Source: Doris montereyensis (Eukaryota > Mollusca > Gastropoda > Nudibranchia > Dorididae). From it: DNA of 64,000 nt. The notes beneath the pieces are model-generated. The model did not search any database. It saw only the letters and a list, made by a program, of their open reading frames with translations, and was not told where the DNA came from. Each line of letters starts with the position of its first letter. The first letter of the stretch is position 1. Position numbers and translations under genes: made by a program. The stretch lies in NCBI GenBank assembly GCA_037039925.1, contig JAXRKP010000129.1:238501-302500 (forward strand), written 5' to 3'. This document shows, piece after piece, positions 27,201-63,439 of the stretch.

Positions 27201-30200
27201 AAATGAAAGGCGTAATTTTCTTTTCTTTGAAGTGTATTTTATATACTAGCTGAGCTGCCAAGTGCCCCTCTTTGGGAGAGACAGTCCCTCCCAAATGTCA
27301 TTAAGTGAAAGTACGAAAAGTCTATAGGTTTGGTCTATCTGTGTGATTTAAATTCAAATACTTTATGGACATATGCTTATGTATTGCTGATTTGTATGAA
27401 TGCTTGCCAGGTGATAGGTCACAGCTTTTAGTTGAGCGCAGCGGGGCCGATACTCCTGCTAACGCGTTGGGTCACGGGTTCAAATTATCTGCCGTTAGGG
27501 GAATTCCTTATTGTGTAGGGGGAATTCCTTATTGTGTCATACAGGCCGTTGGAGGAGAGATTTATGGACTTTAAAATCTGACTTATTGAACAACAATGAA
27601 CTAGTTTTTTAATTCATTTTTTCTACAGCTGTGTATTTCCAAAACTAGTAGATTAATTACCAACAAATGCTGTCACTGTATGTCATTAAATAACAGAGTT
27701 ATTATGAGATGACATTAATGACAACATCGTTTTTTTTTCACCAAGTGTGAATAAAAGTTAATTGAACATTAGATAAAACAAACATCCTGCCACGATGAAA
27801 CATAACGAAATTTTACACATCAATGGTTAAGTATTCGAAGATAAAACTCACAAAGTTGCATTACTTCGACATCTCTCAAACTGAAGATATACGCTGTGAT
27901 ACTTCCGATAGTATAATTTTGTGCACAGAAATAGCAGTGTGCCACGGCGTGCTGTTGAAGTTATGCACTCTGTGTTTGCTCAGTGCGATTAAATCTGACA
28001 GTTAACCATGATCTTATTCGTAGCATTAGTTAAAATTACAATAGAAAGGGCACATGGGTACATAGCACACATTTTCCGCAAATCATGTATTACTTCTCCA
28101 ACTTTTCCCGGGCCGATAGTCATTGTCTCTCGTCTGTCTTACTCTTAACACACTGCACGATTTATAGACACATATTTAGACACCAATTTTACGACACAGA
28201 TAACAATTAAAATCTGTGAAAAAGACTATGTTGATGTTGTCTTTTTTCCTGTTTCCTACATTTCTTTGTGGATGGCACAGATGCTATCAAATCAGGCAAG
28301 GCTTGCAATATTTGCGCTTTTACATAATTGTTTTTAATTGTTCCTCATGACTATGGATGCCACATGCTCTCCTCTCTAATCTAGAAACTAATGAGTGAAT
28401 GAGTTCATCTCCCTGCTCACCGTGTAAAGCCATGCCAAACCCATACTGTTCTATCCATGGAATACAATGTTTTTTTTTTCTAAAATGTGTTGTTTAGGGA
28501 TAACTCTTTTAAGAAAATCTTTTCAATATAATGCCATATCTGTTTGTATATAGTGATGAACTGATGGAACTGATTGCGTGTTGTGCTATTGGTCTGCCGT
28601 GCGATATTTTCATGTAATAAATCTGCAAAGGCTTTGTTTAATTTGTTGAACTTATCTCTTGTGGCAAAAAGACGTCAATAATGTCTTGTTTGCTTGTGTT
28701 TGCTTGATTTGTGTCTACAATGCATGCAGTGAGCTGCTCGTATACTTTCAAGCTAAGGTATTTGTGGCAGTGGTTTCCTATGAATGACCTACTGTAATAT
28801 GATTGTGGTATGATTTTGTGAGAGTCTAATATTCTGTCAAGGTTCGAGAACACAGAACCTGATCATGGGCTCAGTGCTTCGTGTTTCAGTTCAGTTAAAG
28901 ATTTTTTTTTCTTTTGATAGTTCTTCCTGAAACTGTGCTTGTTCTGTGGTACCATCAGTACTAAAATCTGAGCATATCTGAAGCTTATCAATTCTTTCCT
29001 GAAGTTTCTCTGCCCTTCCCCAGTTCTTTCCAAACTCACGAATGGAGCCATGCAGTGCTACACCCTTATCTTCTTTTCTGGCTGTTTTGAAATGCTAACA
29101 TTAATTTGATCTGCAGTTTCCTCTAGTAGGCGATGATGTCTTAAAACGATCCCTAAAAGTATGTGGAGATATGGTTGGGCAGCTCTATTCACTTGTACAT
29201 CTATAAGTGAGAGATGCACACTGTTGTGATAAATGCCAACGTTCTTCTTATGCCCATGGCCATATATTTGAAATCTGCGAAAATCATTCTTTATTGTATT
29301 TAATGTTCGAGGGAGATAGTTGCTTGCTCCTGACTGCATTGTAGACTTTGGAACCAAACACCACAAACACGGATATGTACCTTGGATTATTTTTATATCG
29401 TAGATAAAACTTTGTTGTGAAGTGCCGCGCGCTGTGTAAAATCAATGATTGAAATTGTTCTTTTGTTGTTGTGATTAAAGATTAAATGTATATCACAGAG
29501 TGTTGAATAGTCGTAGTAGTAAAAGTAACCACTGGAACAGATAAACTCACGTTGAATAGATATTGGTGTAATATTCTTATATATTCAGTTCACGTCGGTT
29601 GAAATTTTGATTGTAGGAAAAAAATCTATATAAATTCTTGGGAAAATGTTGGAGATGTTTTCACTGATTTATGAACGTTATCTTCCAAACACAAAGAAAA
29701 TTAAAATCGGTCATTGGCAGGAATCGTGATTTGATAATTCATATCACACATATAACAAATCAAACACGTTTTTAAATATCCAGGAATAGGCCTTATTGCG
29801 CGTTTGATATCTCGAAAAATTACCACAGTAAAGAGATGCGACTTCCTCCAAGCAGTAGAACAAAAGTTAAATAGTAGACTGATATAAAGGATAGATTGTT
29901 CCAAGTGATGAAACTATCAGATATCAGGGATTGAAAGTGAGTAACTTTTTGACAAGCTGAGTCATCGTGACCTCGAAGGAGCGGCTTTTCGGTTAGCACC
30001 CGTGACCTCGACTTGACAGGTGATTTATTACTTTCGTGGAGGGTAGGCGAGAACGTACAGAGTCGAACTAAAATACAGAGTAGAGAGCGTTTTGAACGGC
30101 CGTGAGGTAAAAAGCACATGCGCAGTCAATTGTAACTCACTGACAATGGTTGGTCATTACATGTAAAATTCTATTCCCACTCCTCAATCCCGTTCTATCA

Positions 30201-32460
30201 CTCTCTTCCTCTAAATACAAACATATATATAGGTGCATGACTAGCGCACCCATCCACCATACCCTTTGTTCCGCCCCATCCACTGCAAACATGGTGGTAT
30301 CATTGTACACTCCAGCCTTCTCCCAAAAGCCAGGCTGTGCAGGTGTGATTGCCCCTTATTAAGAGTGGGGTGATTATGACTTCTTTTCTTGAAATTATGG
30401 CACAGGCTCTCAGTGTTGTACTAGAATTCTGTTCAGAAACTAGTAGCAAGTTTCAATTCTATGGTTTTCTGCGAAGCACAAATCGGGAATTAAACAAAGC
30501 AAGCAGGTTCCTGTTGCAACCTGGGCGGTTTTAAGTGGGCTCAATTGTAGTCAAGCTTTTCACTGCCCTTAAAATCTACATGTCAATATAGATATTGCCA
30601 ACACACATATCTTGTCTATTATTATTATTGCTGATGAAACCATGCTATGGCTGAGGAAGGGATAAGTGCATGAAGGCTCTGTTTCACTCTTTGAAGTTCA
30701 CTTTCCCATATCGCTTTAAAGTTTCTCCTGTAAAATTTGGTCTGGCATATACATGTTTTAATTAAGAAGTAGATTTGCCATTTTACTCTCTCCAAGTAGA
30801 GAAAATGATTATTTTGTACCATTACTATGCTGTCTTACAGCACAACACTTTTAAAGTATAAAAAGAACTACGAGGAAAAAAAGAAAGTGAAAGGCTGACT
30901 AGAGATGAAGAAACAGTGTCAGGAGTCAATGGCATGTCATGGAAAGCCTTTTGTCCTTGCTGCATTTGCTGTGGCAATTCAAATTTTTACTTTTGTCTCA
31001 ATGTGATGCGCAATAAGGAATAGCAAATGGCCATCAAGTGTCACATGTCTCTAGTATGGAAAGGAGAACTGTGTGTCTTCCCTGGTATTGCTGTGTCAAT
31101 TCAAATCTCATCACCTTGGTCTTAATGTTAGCATTAGTAATGAAGAAAGGTAGATGGCCATCACGTATCAATAACGTGAAAAGGAAAGTTGTTTGTCCTC
31201 CCTGCTAATGATGTGTCAGTTCAAATCATCATGAATGAAGTTTCATTGTATGCCTTTTTCTTCATCAGGTTGAAAACGTCCCGTCTGCAAATGTTCCTTT
31301 ATTAGCTCAGTTCTTGAGGAAACACGTTCCACAAGGTGTAGAGATAATTTTGAAGGAAGTAAGGCTTGTTTTTGTGTTTTTTCATTGCTTCTTTTATTTT
31401 TATTGAGAGGAACTCAGGGAAAAATTTGCTTATGTTCATAATAATAATCTTGCCATCCTTCTCAAAGAAGAAGATGCTACTAACGCTTTGCAACATGACA
31501 ATAACAAGGTCATAAGTGCATCAACTCGGTTTTGGAGATTTGGTTTACAAAGGTCAAAAGTACTGTAATTTATTTCCTTATATTGCTTATAAAAAATATA
31601 TATATATCTTTGAATGGGACGCAAAATTCAGACTCCTGAAATTCTCAGAGATGAAAGGAGATGCTCAGGAGTATGACTATTTATAGCTTAATTTCATTGA
31701 GAAATGGACTCACAGCCATATCATTCTCAGATCGTGACTTTGTATGTACACTATAGTATGGGTTGCTTTGTCATTCAAAATCCTTTATTTTGTCTGTTTG
31801 CTAGTGTACAGTGGATTGAACACAAACAAAGACAAATTGAAACTTCTCCGTTCTAATTTTTAATTTTTCACAAAGTTTAGAGGAATGGCGGAAGGTTTAC
31901 CTTAGTTGACATGTTCAGGTATAATTTTATAATTACCAAAAATATTTATGTAGATAAAATATTTTTTTTCTTTGATTATGCCCCCATCCAACTTTAATAT
32001 ATTCTGTACATGTTTTAATAGTTTGTAGAATCATAGAGGTCTAGTTTAAAAGCCTATTGTCATTACTTGATCAACCTTACTTCTTCTCCATATCTAACCA
32101 ACTCAATTCTTGAGTGTTACCACCAATACCGTCAGCGTGCATATTTTAATTTCACCCAAAGCTGTTAAACCAATTTTGATTATATTATTATAGTATGTAT
32201 GATTTAATCTTTGTATATGTGTAATGCTGTAGGCAGAATACAAATTTTGTACTGTGTTTCTTCTGCACACTGCTTTCTCCCTTCTGTATAAAATCATGTG
32301 TAGTTGTAAATTTTGAATTTATTTATGATATTCTTTATCTTTTCAGCCTGATACTGAGGAAGAGGAGGAGCGATATGTTCCGGATTATAGTGTCTTGGAG
32401 CTCAGAGCTCAGCGAGATATAATTGAGTCAGGTAAATTGGTCAAGAAGAAAAAGCAGTGA
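24220..32460 (+). CDS. MRPL48: Mitochondrial ribosomal protein L48 (mL48)
   Basis: Structural protein of the large subunit of the mitochondrial ribosome. Six coding exons join in frame: 24220-24317, 25259-25313, 26212-26345, 26822-26924, 31269-31358 and 32347-32460 (stop TGA). Every junction has a GT donor and AG acceptor and the phases close, giving 197 residues. The N-terminus (MYSRFLQRCLRGVSQLP) is rich in Arg and Ser without acidic residues, as expected of a mitochondrial presequence. The core YESITIQMKGYDYPVLESF, KFVHN and ARSIQVRTF aligns with the vertebrate MRPL48 segment around 'LTAYDMTLAESYAQYVHN'. The later VPLLAQFLRKHVPQGVEI matches its C-terminal helix region. The tail is acidic, then basic (KLVKKKKQ). 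TTTAG precedes the ATG, so a 5' untranslated exon may lie upstream. Intron 4 (4.3 kb) holds transposon debris. Confidence 0.9.
27240..27575 (+). mobile_element. Possible tRNA-derived SINE
   Basis: A tRNA-like segment (TAGTTGAGCGCAGCGGGGCC...GGGTTCAAATTATC, about 27430-27490) shows A-box-like and B-box-like elements, followed by a short direct duplication of GGGGAATTCCTTATTGTGT. No second copy of the body was found in the window, so the assignment is weak. Confidence 0.35.
28380..29370 (-). mobile_element. Decayed transposon-encoded protein (GEQG-type), family not named
   Basis: In intron 4 of MRPL48, opposite strand. Readable blocks, in order on the minus strand: AQPYLHILLGIVLRHHRLLE (29170-29110), LDRILDSHKIIPQSYYSRSF then IGNHCHKY (28850-28760), and after frame changes CIPWIEQYGFGMALHGEQGD (about 28470-28405, read across breaks) followed by ELIHSL. 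I recognise this combination (a 'PPLH..LG..L' block, 'YHSRSFVGNHC.KYL', 'HIL..HC.PW......G..GEQGGE.IH') from repetitive proteins in cnidarian and mollusc genomes. I cannot name the transposon superfamily. At least four frame breaks. Confidence 0.6.
30905..31235. repeat. About 120-bp tandem repeat, 3 copies
   Basis: Recurring blocks in order: ATGGCCATCA(A/C)G, a GGAAAGGAGAACTGTGTGTC-like segment, CCTTGCTG..TTGCTGTG(T/G)CA and TTCAAAT. Copies begin near 30905, 31026 and 31148 and are about 70-75% similar by eye. Intronic (MRPL48 intron 4). Confidence 0.6.
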
Positions 32461-32475
32461 TGGACAAATTGTATA

Positions 32476-32481
32476 AATAAA
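32476..32481 (+). terminator. MRPL48 polyadenylation signal
   Basis: AATAAA 15 bases after the MRPL48 stop codon. The 3' untranslated region would be very short if cleavage follows at the usual distance. Confidence 0.6.
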
Positions 32482-32683
32482 ACATTTAAATTCAAAAATG
32501 GTTCTTCATCTATGATTTACTTACTGTGTTTTGTTGTATTTTGATTGAAATGTTCATGCTGTCAAGCTCATAAATGTGAAACGGTAATACACATCTTGGA
32601 TTGACGAAAATGTCAAACTACCGTTCATTTAAATTCTCCAATTTGATTGTCATGACAATGCACTTTTTCTCACACACATGCAT

Positions 32684-32815
32684 GGGCGGTTGGTGAGTAC
32701 TACTGAGTGGTAGGTCTTTCCTTTCATTCGTTCTTTTGTCTTGCTGTTTCCTTGTAATTCTTAATTCATTTTGAGATCACCATTTATGGTATACTGGGTA
32801 AATTACAATGGAATT
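32684..32815 (+). repeat. Short dispersed repeat, family 4, copy C
   Basis: GGGCGGTTGGTGAGTACT, GGTAGGTCTTTCCTTTC, CTTGCTGTTTCCTTGTAATT, GAGATCACCATTTATGG and GGGTAAATTACAATGGAAT match copies A and D in order. Confidence 0.65.
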
Positions 32816-32819
32816 AAAG

Positions 32820-33585
32820 ATAATATAAAGCAGAAACTCACACTGTAACACAAATTTTGAACATATAATAATAAATGATAATAAAGACTATATATATAAC
32901 TCATGTTTAACTTAAATACGTAGACTTTGGTACATACCATCACTATATATGTATATTGATTGGGTAGGAGAAAAAAAAAGGTGCTGAAATTTAAGACACC
33001 ATATCTCTTTGACACATAGATCTAAATAAAAGTACACACAGCTCTTTTTCAAGTTATTTTCAAAGTGTAGATTGACACATACACAGGCAAGCATCGTGCA
33101 GTGAAACTGCAAAGATTTTAATATACCAGCTCAGTCAGAAAACCTTACATCAAATGTTGCATAAACTCATCTTCATGCATTTTGTAGAATTGTGTGTTGT
33201 CTGTGGAAAGCCCACAATACTCACACTCATGCATTATTTATCATAAGTCACTTCACCAAAGTTGTCTGCTAAAAGGGGACTGTTAAAACGATTCATTCAC
33301 TAAAGTAAAATTTACTTCAAAAGCAGTCTGGATTTCTATCTCATTGAAACAAGCATTATAAAAATATGAAAAAACTATAAAGGACATTGCATTCTGCAAG
33401 AAATAACCTTACACTTTGAATATAATGCTCTTAATTGGCATACAGTAAATTCATACATAAACCTAGATCTAAGCTTAGATCCAAACTCCAGATCTAGATG
33501 ATACTATGTATATCTAGCTCTCTAACTATGGCCCTTAGTGCAGCTGACAGGGCAGCAATTGAACTGCTCCATAATGAGAAAGGCT
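32820..33585. other. No gene recognised
   Basis: AT-rich sequence with short unsupported open frames. A small group of AGATCT/TCTAGA palindromes is at about 33463-33500. Confidence 0.5.
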
Positions 33586-33589
33586 GGTG

Positions 33590-33935
33590 TGGTTCTTGTA
33601 TAGTGAAAGAATTTTCTACTAAGAATGGGGGACTCTGTAATCCTGAGGCAAGGTGTTGATCTCTCAACCCACATGTTGTGGGTTCAAGTCCTGGCGCCAG
33701 GTTGAAAAGTTTCTTCGTTAAAAAAATAAAATAAATCCACCCTTGTCTGGTTAGGTGGGTCGACACCTAATCCCATCGGAGACGGACGATAAAAAGGAGG
33801 TCCCATGTACAGATCACAGCACTCTATGCACGTTAAAGATCCCTTGGCTGTTTACAGGGCAGTCCGGACAAAATTTGATATCCTACCAAAACCCCGGAGA
33901 TCCTCTCAGCTGTGGATGTGTGTAAATTTAAAATA
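33590..33935 (+). mobile_element. tRNA-derived SINE, family 2
   Basis: The head resembles a tRNA: AATCCTGAGGCAAGGTGTTG (A-box-like) and GTGGGTTCAAGTCCTGGC (B-box, about 33678-33696). The body holds GGACGATAAAAAGGAGGTCC, ACGTTAAAGATCCCTTGGCT and ACCAAAACCCCGGAGATCC, and the 3' end has AAATTTAAAATAAAAT. It corresponds to the inverted copy at 14283. Confidence 0.82.
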
Positions 33936-33971
33936 AAATCTACGAAGAATTGGTCTATTTCCTCAATCACT

Positions 33972-34400
33972 AAGTTAGTAAAGAAAATTCATGATACCAG
34001 TTCTTCATCTTGAATGAAAGGCAGTGGCAGACCTAAGAGCATCAGGACTGATGAAAACATTAACTACTTTGAAGATGAAGTTTTATCCGAGGAAGATAAA
34101 CCAGGCACGTACAAATCAACCCGTAAAATCGCTTCAGATTGCTCATCAGTGGCTATTCAGTACGTCAAATTATTCACAAGGATTTAAATCTCAAAGCATT
34201 TGAAAGCATAAGAACGAGCTGAAGTAGTGACATAATCAAAGAAAAATGTATAATTCCTGGTAGGAAACTAGTGAATAGTTGGCTCTGATGATGTGAAACA
34301 AACTATTTTTAGCGAGAAGAAGGATTTCACTTTAGACGTCACAGGAAACCGCCAAAATAATATTGTTTACATAGTAGCAAGAGTAGGTCAACAATCCTTT
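33972..34400 (+). mobile_element. Tc1/mariner-superfamily transposase fragment
   Basis: Reads LVKKIHDTSSS-stop-MKGSGRPKSI then RTDENINYFEDEVLSEEDKP, GTYKSTRKIASD and, after a frame change, LFTRI..SKHLKA. This is the paired helix-turn-helix DNA-binding region of a mariner-type transposase. A separate block near 34295-34365 (IFSEKKDFTLDVTGNRQNN then IVY) corresponds to the 'FSDEKLFT.D...N.QND.VY' stretch around the first catalytic aspartate, here changed to SEKK. Stops and frameshifts; most of the catalytic domain is absent. Confidence 0.75.
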
Positions 34401-34404
34401 TTAT

Positions 34405-35340
34405 CATCTCTATCATCAAGCCAATAGATTTAGTCAGAACATCATGGCTTCGACAGGCTTAAGTTGAAACAGCAAGACACAAATTCACTTCATTGACACT
34501 AGCACTACAAAGGTCCATGAGTTCATATCTCAACCCACTGGACTACTGCATCTGATCTTTTCTTTCTAAGAAGATGTAATACATGTATGTGGTTTATGAA
34601 GCTGGCCCATTCTCATTCCACTATGATGAATAGATGCTGAGAAACAGAACAATAAATCTTGAACGCATTTTTTTTCTTGTACCCAATTTATACATACCAG
34701 TGACCAGCCCTAGGAAAACTTCAGTGAGCGCCTTGAGTGTGATGTAATACATGTAAGTTGTAACTGTGATACCAACATCCATCAATGGGCAAACAAATTT
34801 TTCGTGGTTGCAGCCCAACACTGGCTCCTGCCTAGTTAGTTTTCTCTTCCTCCACTAATATCATATTGTGTTTGAGTTTAGTCTTTGTTTGTTTTGTTCC
34901 CAAATAGACACTTTCACATTCACACTTTCAGATAGCATTTCACCGTAAAAACTCAGTGGCAGAACAATATAAATAACTAAACTTAAAGACAAAGTCAAGT
35001 TTGAATCATTTTAATGAATTTCTATATGTAAAAACCAAGGACTTCGTTAATAAAGGACTTTCACAGTAAGTTTCCTGAGGATCCCAGTGGGGACCAACAT
35101 AAAAATGCGTTTCTTTCAATATTATCACAAAAAAGTGCTGAAAACACTTCATTCACACACATTTTCACCTTTTTCAAAGTTTATAGCAAAGATGCCATTT
35201 CTTTATGGCAAATCATGGGGGAAGAGCAACATTATTCCTCAATATACCATCAATTGACGGTCAAAAGAATGCAATGATGATACATTTCTTTTATGAAATC
35301 TTAATATTTAACTAACCTGGTGTATTTCACATGGATTAAG
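34405..35340. other. No gene recognised
   Basis: May include the untranslated end of the neighbouring P-element, but no terminal inverted repeat could be identified by eye. Confidence 0.4.
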
Positions 35341-35346
35341 ATCAAC

Positions 35347-37862
35347 TCACTTATTATGTCTAATCTGCCATTCGTGTTTTTTTATGGACTTCTGATACAA
35401 AGCAGTATTTTTATCCTGGTCCTTGTACAAATTGTGCAGATCTTTGAGCAAAACATTTGCCAATCGTCTGAACAAGCTTTTTGAAGGCAAATTAAGATCA
35501 TAATAAGAATTGGCAATGGATAAAATACTGATGAGCCTCTGCCGACAACATGCCCTGTGTTTACTTTTTGTAATGAAACACAAACTAATTTGGACTAGTT
35601 CGTACGTACATGTATGTGGAACTGTCAAACCACCTTTTGAGACTTCTTCAATGAAAGCTTTAGCTTCACTTGCTAGAAGTGGTTCATCTTAATCAAAATC
35701 CAATTCATCATCACATTTACTCTCCAACCATCCTGTCACATATGCTACAGCACTCTCCTCCATATCAGACAACGTGACATCACTAATACACCTCTTAATT
35801 GAAGAGCCATCTTCAAAATTCATTTCACCCTCACAGGTATGACCTTTGTCCTCTGCAGGCTTCTCTTCAACTGTCAGTAAAAAATGAGGCTCCAAACCGT
35901 GCCAATCGCTTTTTGAAGGAAATAAAAACATCCCTAGCATTCATAAAAGCGTTGGCACCCGTAGACTGACGGTATACTGAAAATTCTCCTTCAATCCTAT
36001 CACTTTGAATTTCCCTAAGAATGACATATTCAAAGCCGACCGAAAACAAATGCTTGTATACCGCAACCAGACCCTTTGTCGTTTGTACCAACGCTTTCAA
36101 AGTTTCATGAGTCAGACACTCCTGTCTCGTTGGTCCATGCCCTGACTTTGATTTTTCAAATATATCTAAATATATCTGAAGATTGGTGGAGTTTGGGAGT
36201 TGGACAGATCTATTTGGATCCCTCAATCTAAAGTCTTGACCTTTGGCAGAAACATTTACAACAGTCCACCAGTCTAACACTTGTTGGATAAAATTTGCCG
36301 TCTCAGCACTTCCGTGAAGTTGAAGTGAAGCTACAACCTTTTCATTAAAGACAAGCAGAACATGTGTCACATTTTGTATCTAAAGTCGACTGGGATATAC
36401 AGCAGATCGGGTAAGGGGTGTTGCTTTCAATACACTGTCTTTTTCAGACTCGTAAAGTTTTTGGACATCTGAAAATGATCCTACAATTTCCCCATCCTAT
36501 GACAATCGCTGACATTTTTCTGTAAGCCAATTATTTCTAATGCATTTTAAGAGATGCACAGTGTCAAATAAAAGATACCAAACTCGTTCTTTGTCAAAAG
36601 AATGAACAGCCGTGCAATCAGAAAGAAGTATGAATTGCTTGCAATAATGTTGGTTTAATTTATGATTGTCAGTAATTGATCCAATAACAACACCACCTGC
36701 TGTCTCCACAACAGCTGCAATTTCTTTTACAACATTGAATTGGTAAACACCTGTGAGTTTGTTGACTGGTGTGACAGAGACCATAAGACTAGGTCCACCA
36801 TGTAAGCAATTCATCATTACACAGAGCATTGACGTCGCTCTGGAGTTTTCATCATTTTTTGCCATCCCACTGAGCACACCACCGGAAAAAGACACATACG
36901 AACGGATTTTGACTAGTCGATTATTAAAAATACATTATTTTGCTTTTCATTTACTTTTCTAAATGTCTTTTGTAGCAAGGTGTCAAAATCGCTCTTTGAA
37001 ATGATGGAATGCAGTTTGCTGGGACTGGGAAGGACAAGACAATCTCGTAACTGATCATAGCTACATCTAGGAAAGGATCCAAGGGCAAAACAAAAATCAG
37101 CTGTAGAAAATGTTTTATGACTTAAGAGTTCCAACTGTCTGATGATAAAATTGAGTCTTCTTGCCTTGTCAGCATCAATAGATTCCAAGTTGAATGATTG
37201 AAAATACATTACAACTTTATCAAGTACATTGTCTAAGGTAGGATCATAATTTAATGCACAGTCTATAGCCTCAAAAAATTGTGAATATGAGGAAAGACCA
37301 TTGTTTGGACTTAATATTTTTGCCAGTGGCACATTGATTCCATTTTTGAAGGCAGAGAGTGTCAAAGGAGCACACATTGTTTGTTTGTTATACACGATTA
37401 TTAAAAGGTAACTTTCTGTGAAATTTGGCATCATAAAAACAGACAAATTCATTTTCAGTCTTGGATATTATTATATTTTGATATTTCTTTTCAAGTTCTT
37501 TATTAGGTGCAAAATCAGCAAAAGAACCAATCTTATCTTTCTTTAAGAAATAATCAAGCTGCTTGTCTTCTTTTTCGCTGGTTTAGGGGTTGGCATGCAA
37601 GAGCTTGGAACATCAAAGATGCTCGGTGGGCATGTCGGTCTAGTAACTCCACCAGGCACTTTTTTCCTAGGAGCATCCTGGGGCCAATGTTTTTCACAAA
37701 TTACATATTTCGAAGGATCAATTACAAAAATTTTCCCGAGGAGGGATAACGTTTAACCATTTTTGTCCCTTAGACTCTTCATAAGGTAGTCTAAACACTC
37801 AACACTTGTTAGCGTCATTATAGTTTCCTTTACAGCACAACTCCACACTTTTTAGGCATTGT
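35347..37862 (-). mobile_element. P-element-like transposon with THAP domain, inactivated
   Basis: Nearly full-length transposase related to Drosophila P and vertebrate THAP9, cut into pieces by stops and frameshifts. From the N-terminus: a THAP zinc finger (37862-37650; CCKGNYNDANKC, VFRLPYEESKGQKWL, YVICEKHWPQDAP, PTCPPSIFDVP); a central region (37452-36960); NNVFLIID near the first catalytic Asp (about 36930); SFSGGVLSGMAKNDENSRA then TSMLCVMMNCLHGG (36895-36790); YLLFDTVHLLKCIRNNWLT (36580-36525), the P-family 'FD..HLLK..RN' block; LTRSAVYPSRL; CLTHETLKALVQTTKGLVAV (about 36115-36060); and EFSVYRQSTGANAF (35975-35945), the 'R(F/S).YRQ..G.N.F' motif. The C-terminus ends at 35347. I see at least five breaks. 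It sits between convergent MRPL48 and WDPCP. Confidence 0.88.
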
Positions 37863-38845
37863 TAACTGATTAATAGGATACCACACGCCAAGTAGCCTAT
37901 GATATGATTCCTTATAGATCTGGAGTAACTATGATAGATCTGGTAGAATATAATACTGTCCTTTAAAGAATTCTCATCCTCACAATCAGAGAACAAAACA
38001 AATTAGAATAATTCAAACTCCAGGGAAAGACATTAGTACCATGTACGACCAACGTCTATCCAACAATCAACAACTAATCTCATGATACAATGACTCAAAA
38101 ATATTCATGTGTGCAGGTCTAGCTGTAGCAAATGATATTGAAACTAGTGTTCTGTCAGAAATGAAACTGAATAATGGAAAAATTCGTTAGAGTAGAGTAT
38201 CAAACTTGTCTGTTAACTTAGATTAGAAATAAAGTGAAATCGTCGTCTGCTAAGCCAAAAGCGAAAGCGAAACTGGTGAAGAAACCGAGGACTTCGTTGG
38301 GTGAAAGAAAGTCATGAAGTTGATAGAAATCCGTTACAAAAACGGCTGTCTACCAATTAAACAGATAAACGATGTTACTTATTGAAACAAAAATGGTCAA
38401 AGAAGTTAATATTCACCATAAATATCCATTTTTTGGATTAATTTCAAAAGAAAAATATCCATTCTAGTGACAACCGGCCTCGACAATTTGTAAACAGAAA
38501 ACAAACCGCATTCACTTCGGTAACACGAAGGTCTGATATAAAATGTAGTGCATCAATAATTGCCGTTTAAAGATGCGTTTTGAAAGTTTATTTTAAATGT
38601 TATATGCTTGAAAATAAATATTAGATTGTTAGAATCATGTATATAGCTATTAATAACATGCATAATAAGAATACTATTTTTCTGACAGTATCAATAATTG
38701 TTGTGCCTTGAGCGGATTATACATCAGCTCTATTAATAGACCACAAGACAAACTATGATAAAAAAGAATGGCCCCCACTAGCGAAGGCTGGTTTCAGCTC
38801 ACAGGGTCCTTACTATATCGTAGTCCTCGGTAAAAACATATAAAC
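37863..38845. other. No gene recognised
   Basis: Probably includes the 5' end of the P-element-like transposon. No terminal repeat or other gene identified. Confidence 0.4.
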
Positions 38846-38880
38846 AGTGCAGTCTTTCATATCACATAGTATGTGTAATA

Positions 38881-38899
38881 TTATATATCTATATATATC

Positions 38900-38930
<31 letters not shown>

Positions 38931-38935
38931 ATATG
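38881..38935. repeat. (AT)n-rich microsatellite
   Basis: ATATATCT and uninterrupted AT repeats. Confidence 0.9.
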
Positions 38936-39734
38936 CCATAATTATATCATACTAATTAATATCTTATATATTATGACTTTCCCTTTTTATTTAAATAAAC
39001 TTTATACTTTAATATGTATATCTAAAAACAACATCCTACCTTTAATATTACACATGGAATTTACATAAACATGATTCATGATACACCAAAGCTCATGTTG
39101 GTATTACAGATAAACTCACACAAAAAGTTTTATCATTGTCACCAAACCGGACACCAGCATTATATAATAAATTTTACGTTAAGAATTATTCATTTTAGCT
39201 TACAGCTCACTCAGTCTTCATTAGCTCACCCAGCAAATCACATTAAAAGATGTTGGTGTGTGTTATGAGAGAGGATTTGATTCATTATAATCATTTATAG
39301 CACGTTAGAATTCGGAAATTTTTATTGTCTTTCTTTGCTCTACTACCTTTAAAAGAAACTGGGTGTCCTGCAGGAGGTTGAGAGAAATGGCAGGACGGAA
39401 CGTTTTCTTAAGTTGACATCAATGAAAATATTTATGCAGATGAAAATGATTTTCCTAGTCTTTTTTACTATACACACGTTCATCTTTAATGTATTCTGTA
39501 CTTGTTCTTGATTTTGCTATTCTTTTTAGTATACCCATGTCCATTTTTACTTGTTCTACCAGTTTGTACAATTTATGGAGGTCTAGTTTTCAAGCATGTT
39601 GTTTACTTACTCCCAATAAGGTATGATACATGCATAGAGATTTTGCTGCATACAACCTGAACCAGCAATCTTACTCTTACTTACCCACATATTAAAGCAT
39701 ATTACCTATTTTGCTACCTACCTACAAAACTAGA

Positions 39735-39895
39735 TACAAAGAAATATACATTCATATGTACACATTCATGCACATACATACATACATACATACATACATA
39801 CATGCATTTGATGATGCATACAAACATACATACATATGCACACATACATACATCCATACATAGCACATACATATGTACACACATACATGGGTAAC
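39735..39895. repeat. (CATA)n microsatellite
   Basis: Imperfect CATA tetranucleotides with ACATATGCAC interruptions, just downstream of the WDPCP stop codon and so possibly within its 3' untranslated region. Cys/Met/Tyr-rich minus-strand open frames are artefacts. Confidence 0.88.
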
Positions 39896-39905
39896 TGACC
39901 ATCTG

Positions 39906-63436
<23,531 letters not shown>

Positions 63437-63439
63437 CTG

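Noticed and set aside
33590..33935. Functional tRNA gene
   Set aside because: A- and B-box-like elements are present, but no cloverleaf with a proper acceptor stem could be drawn, and the sequence continues into a repeated SINE body.
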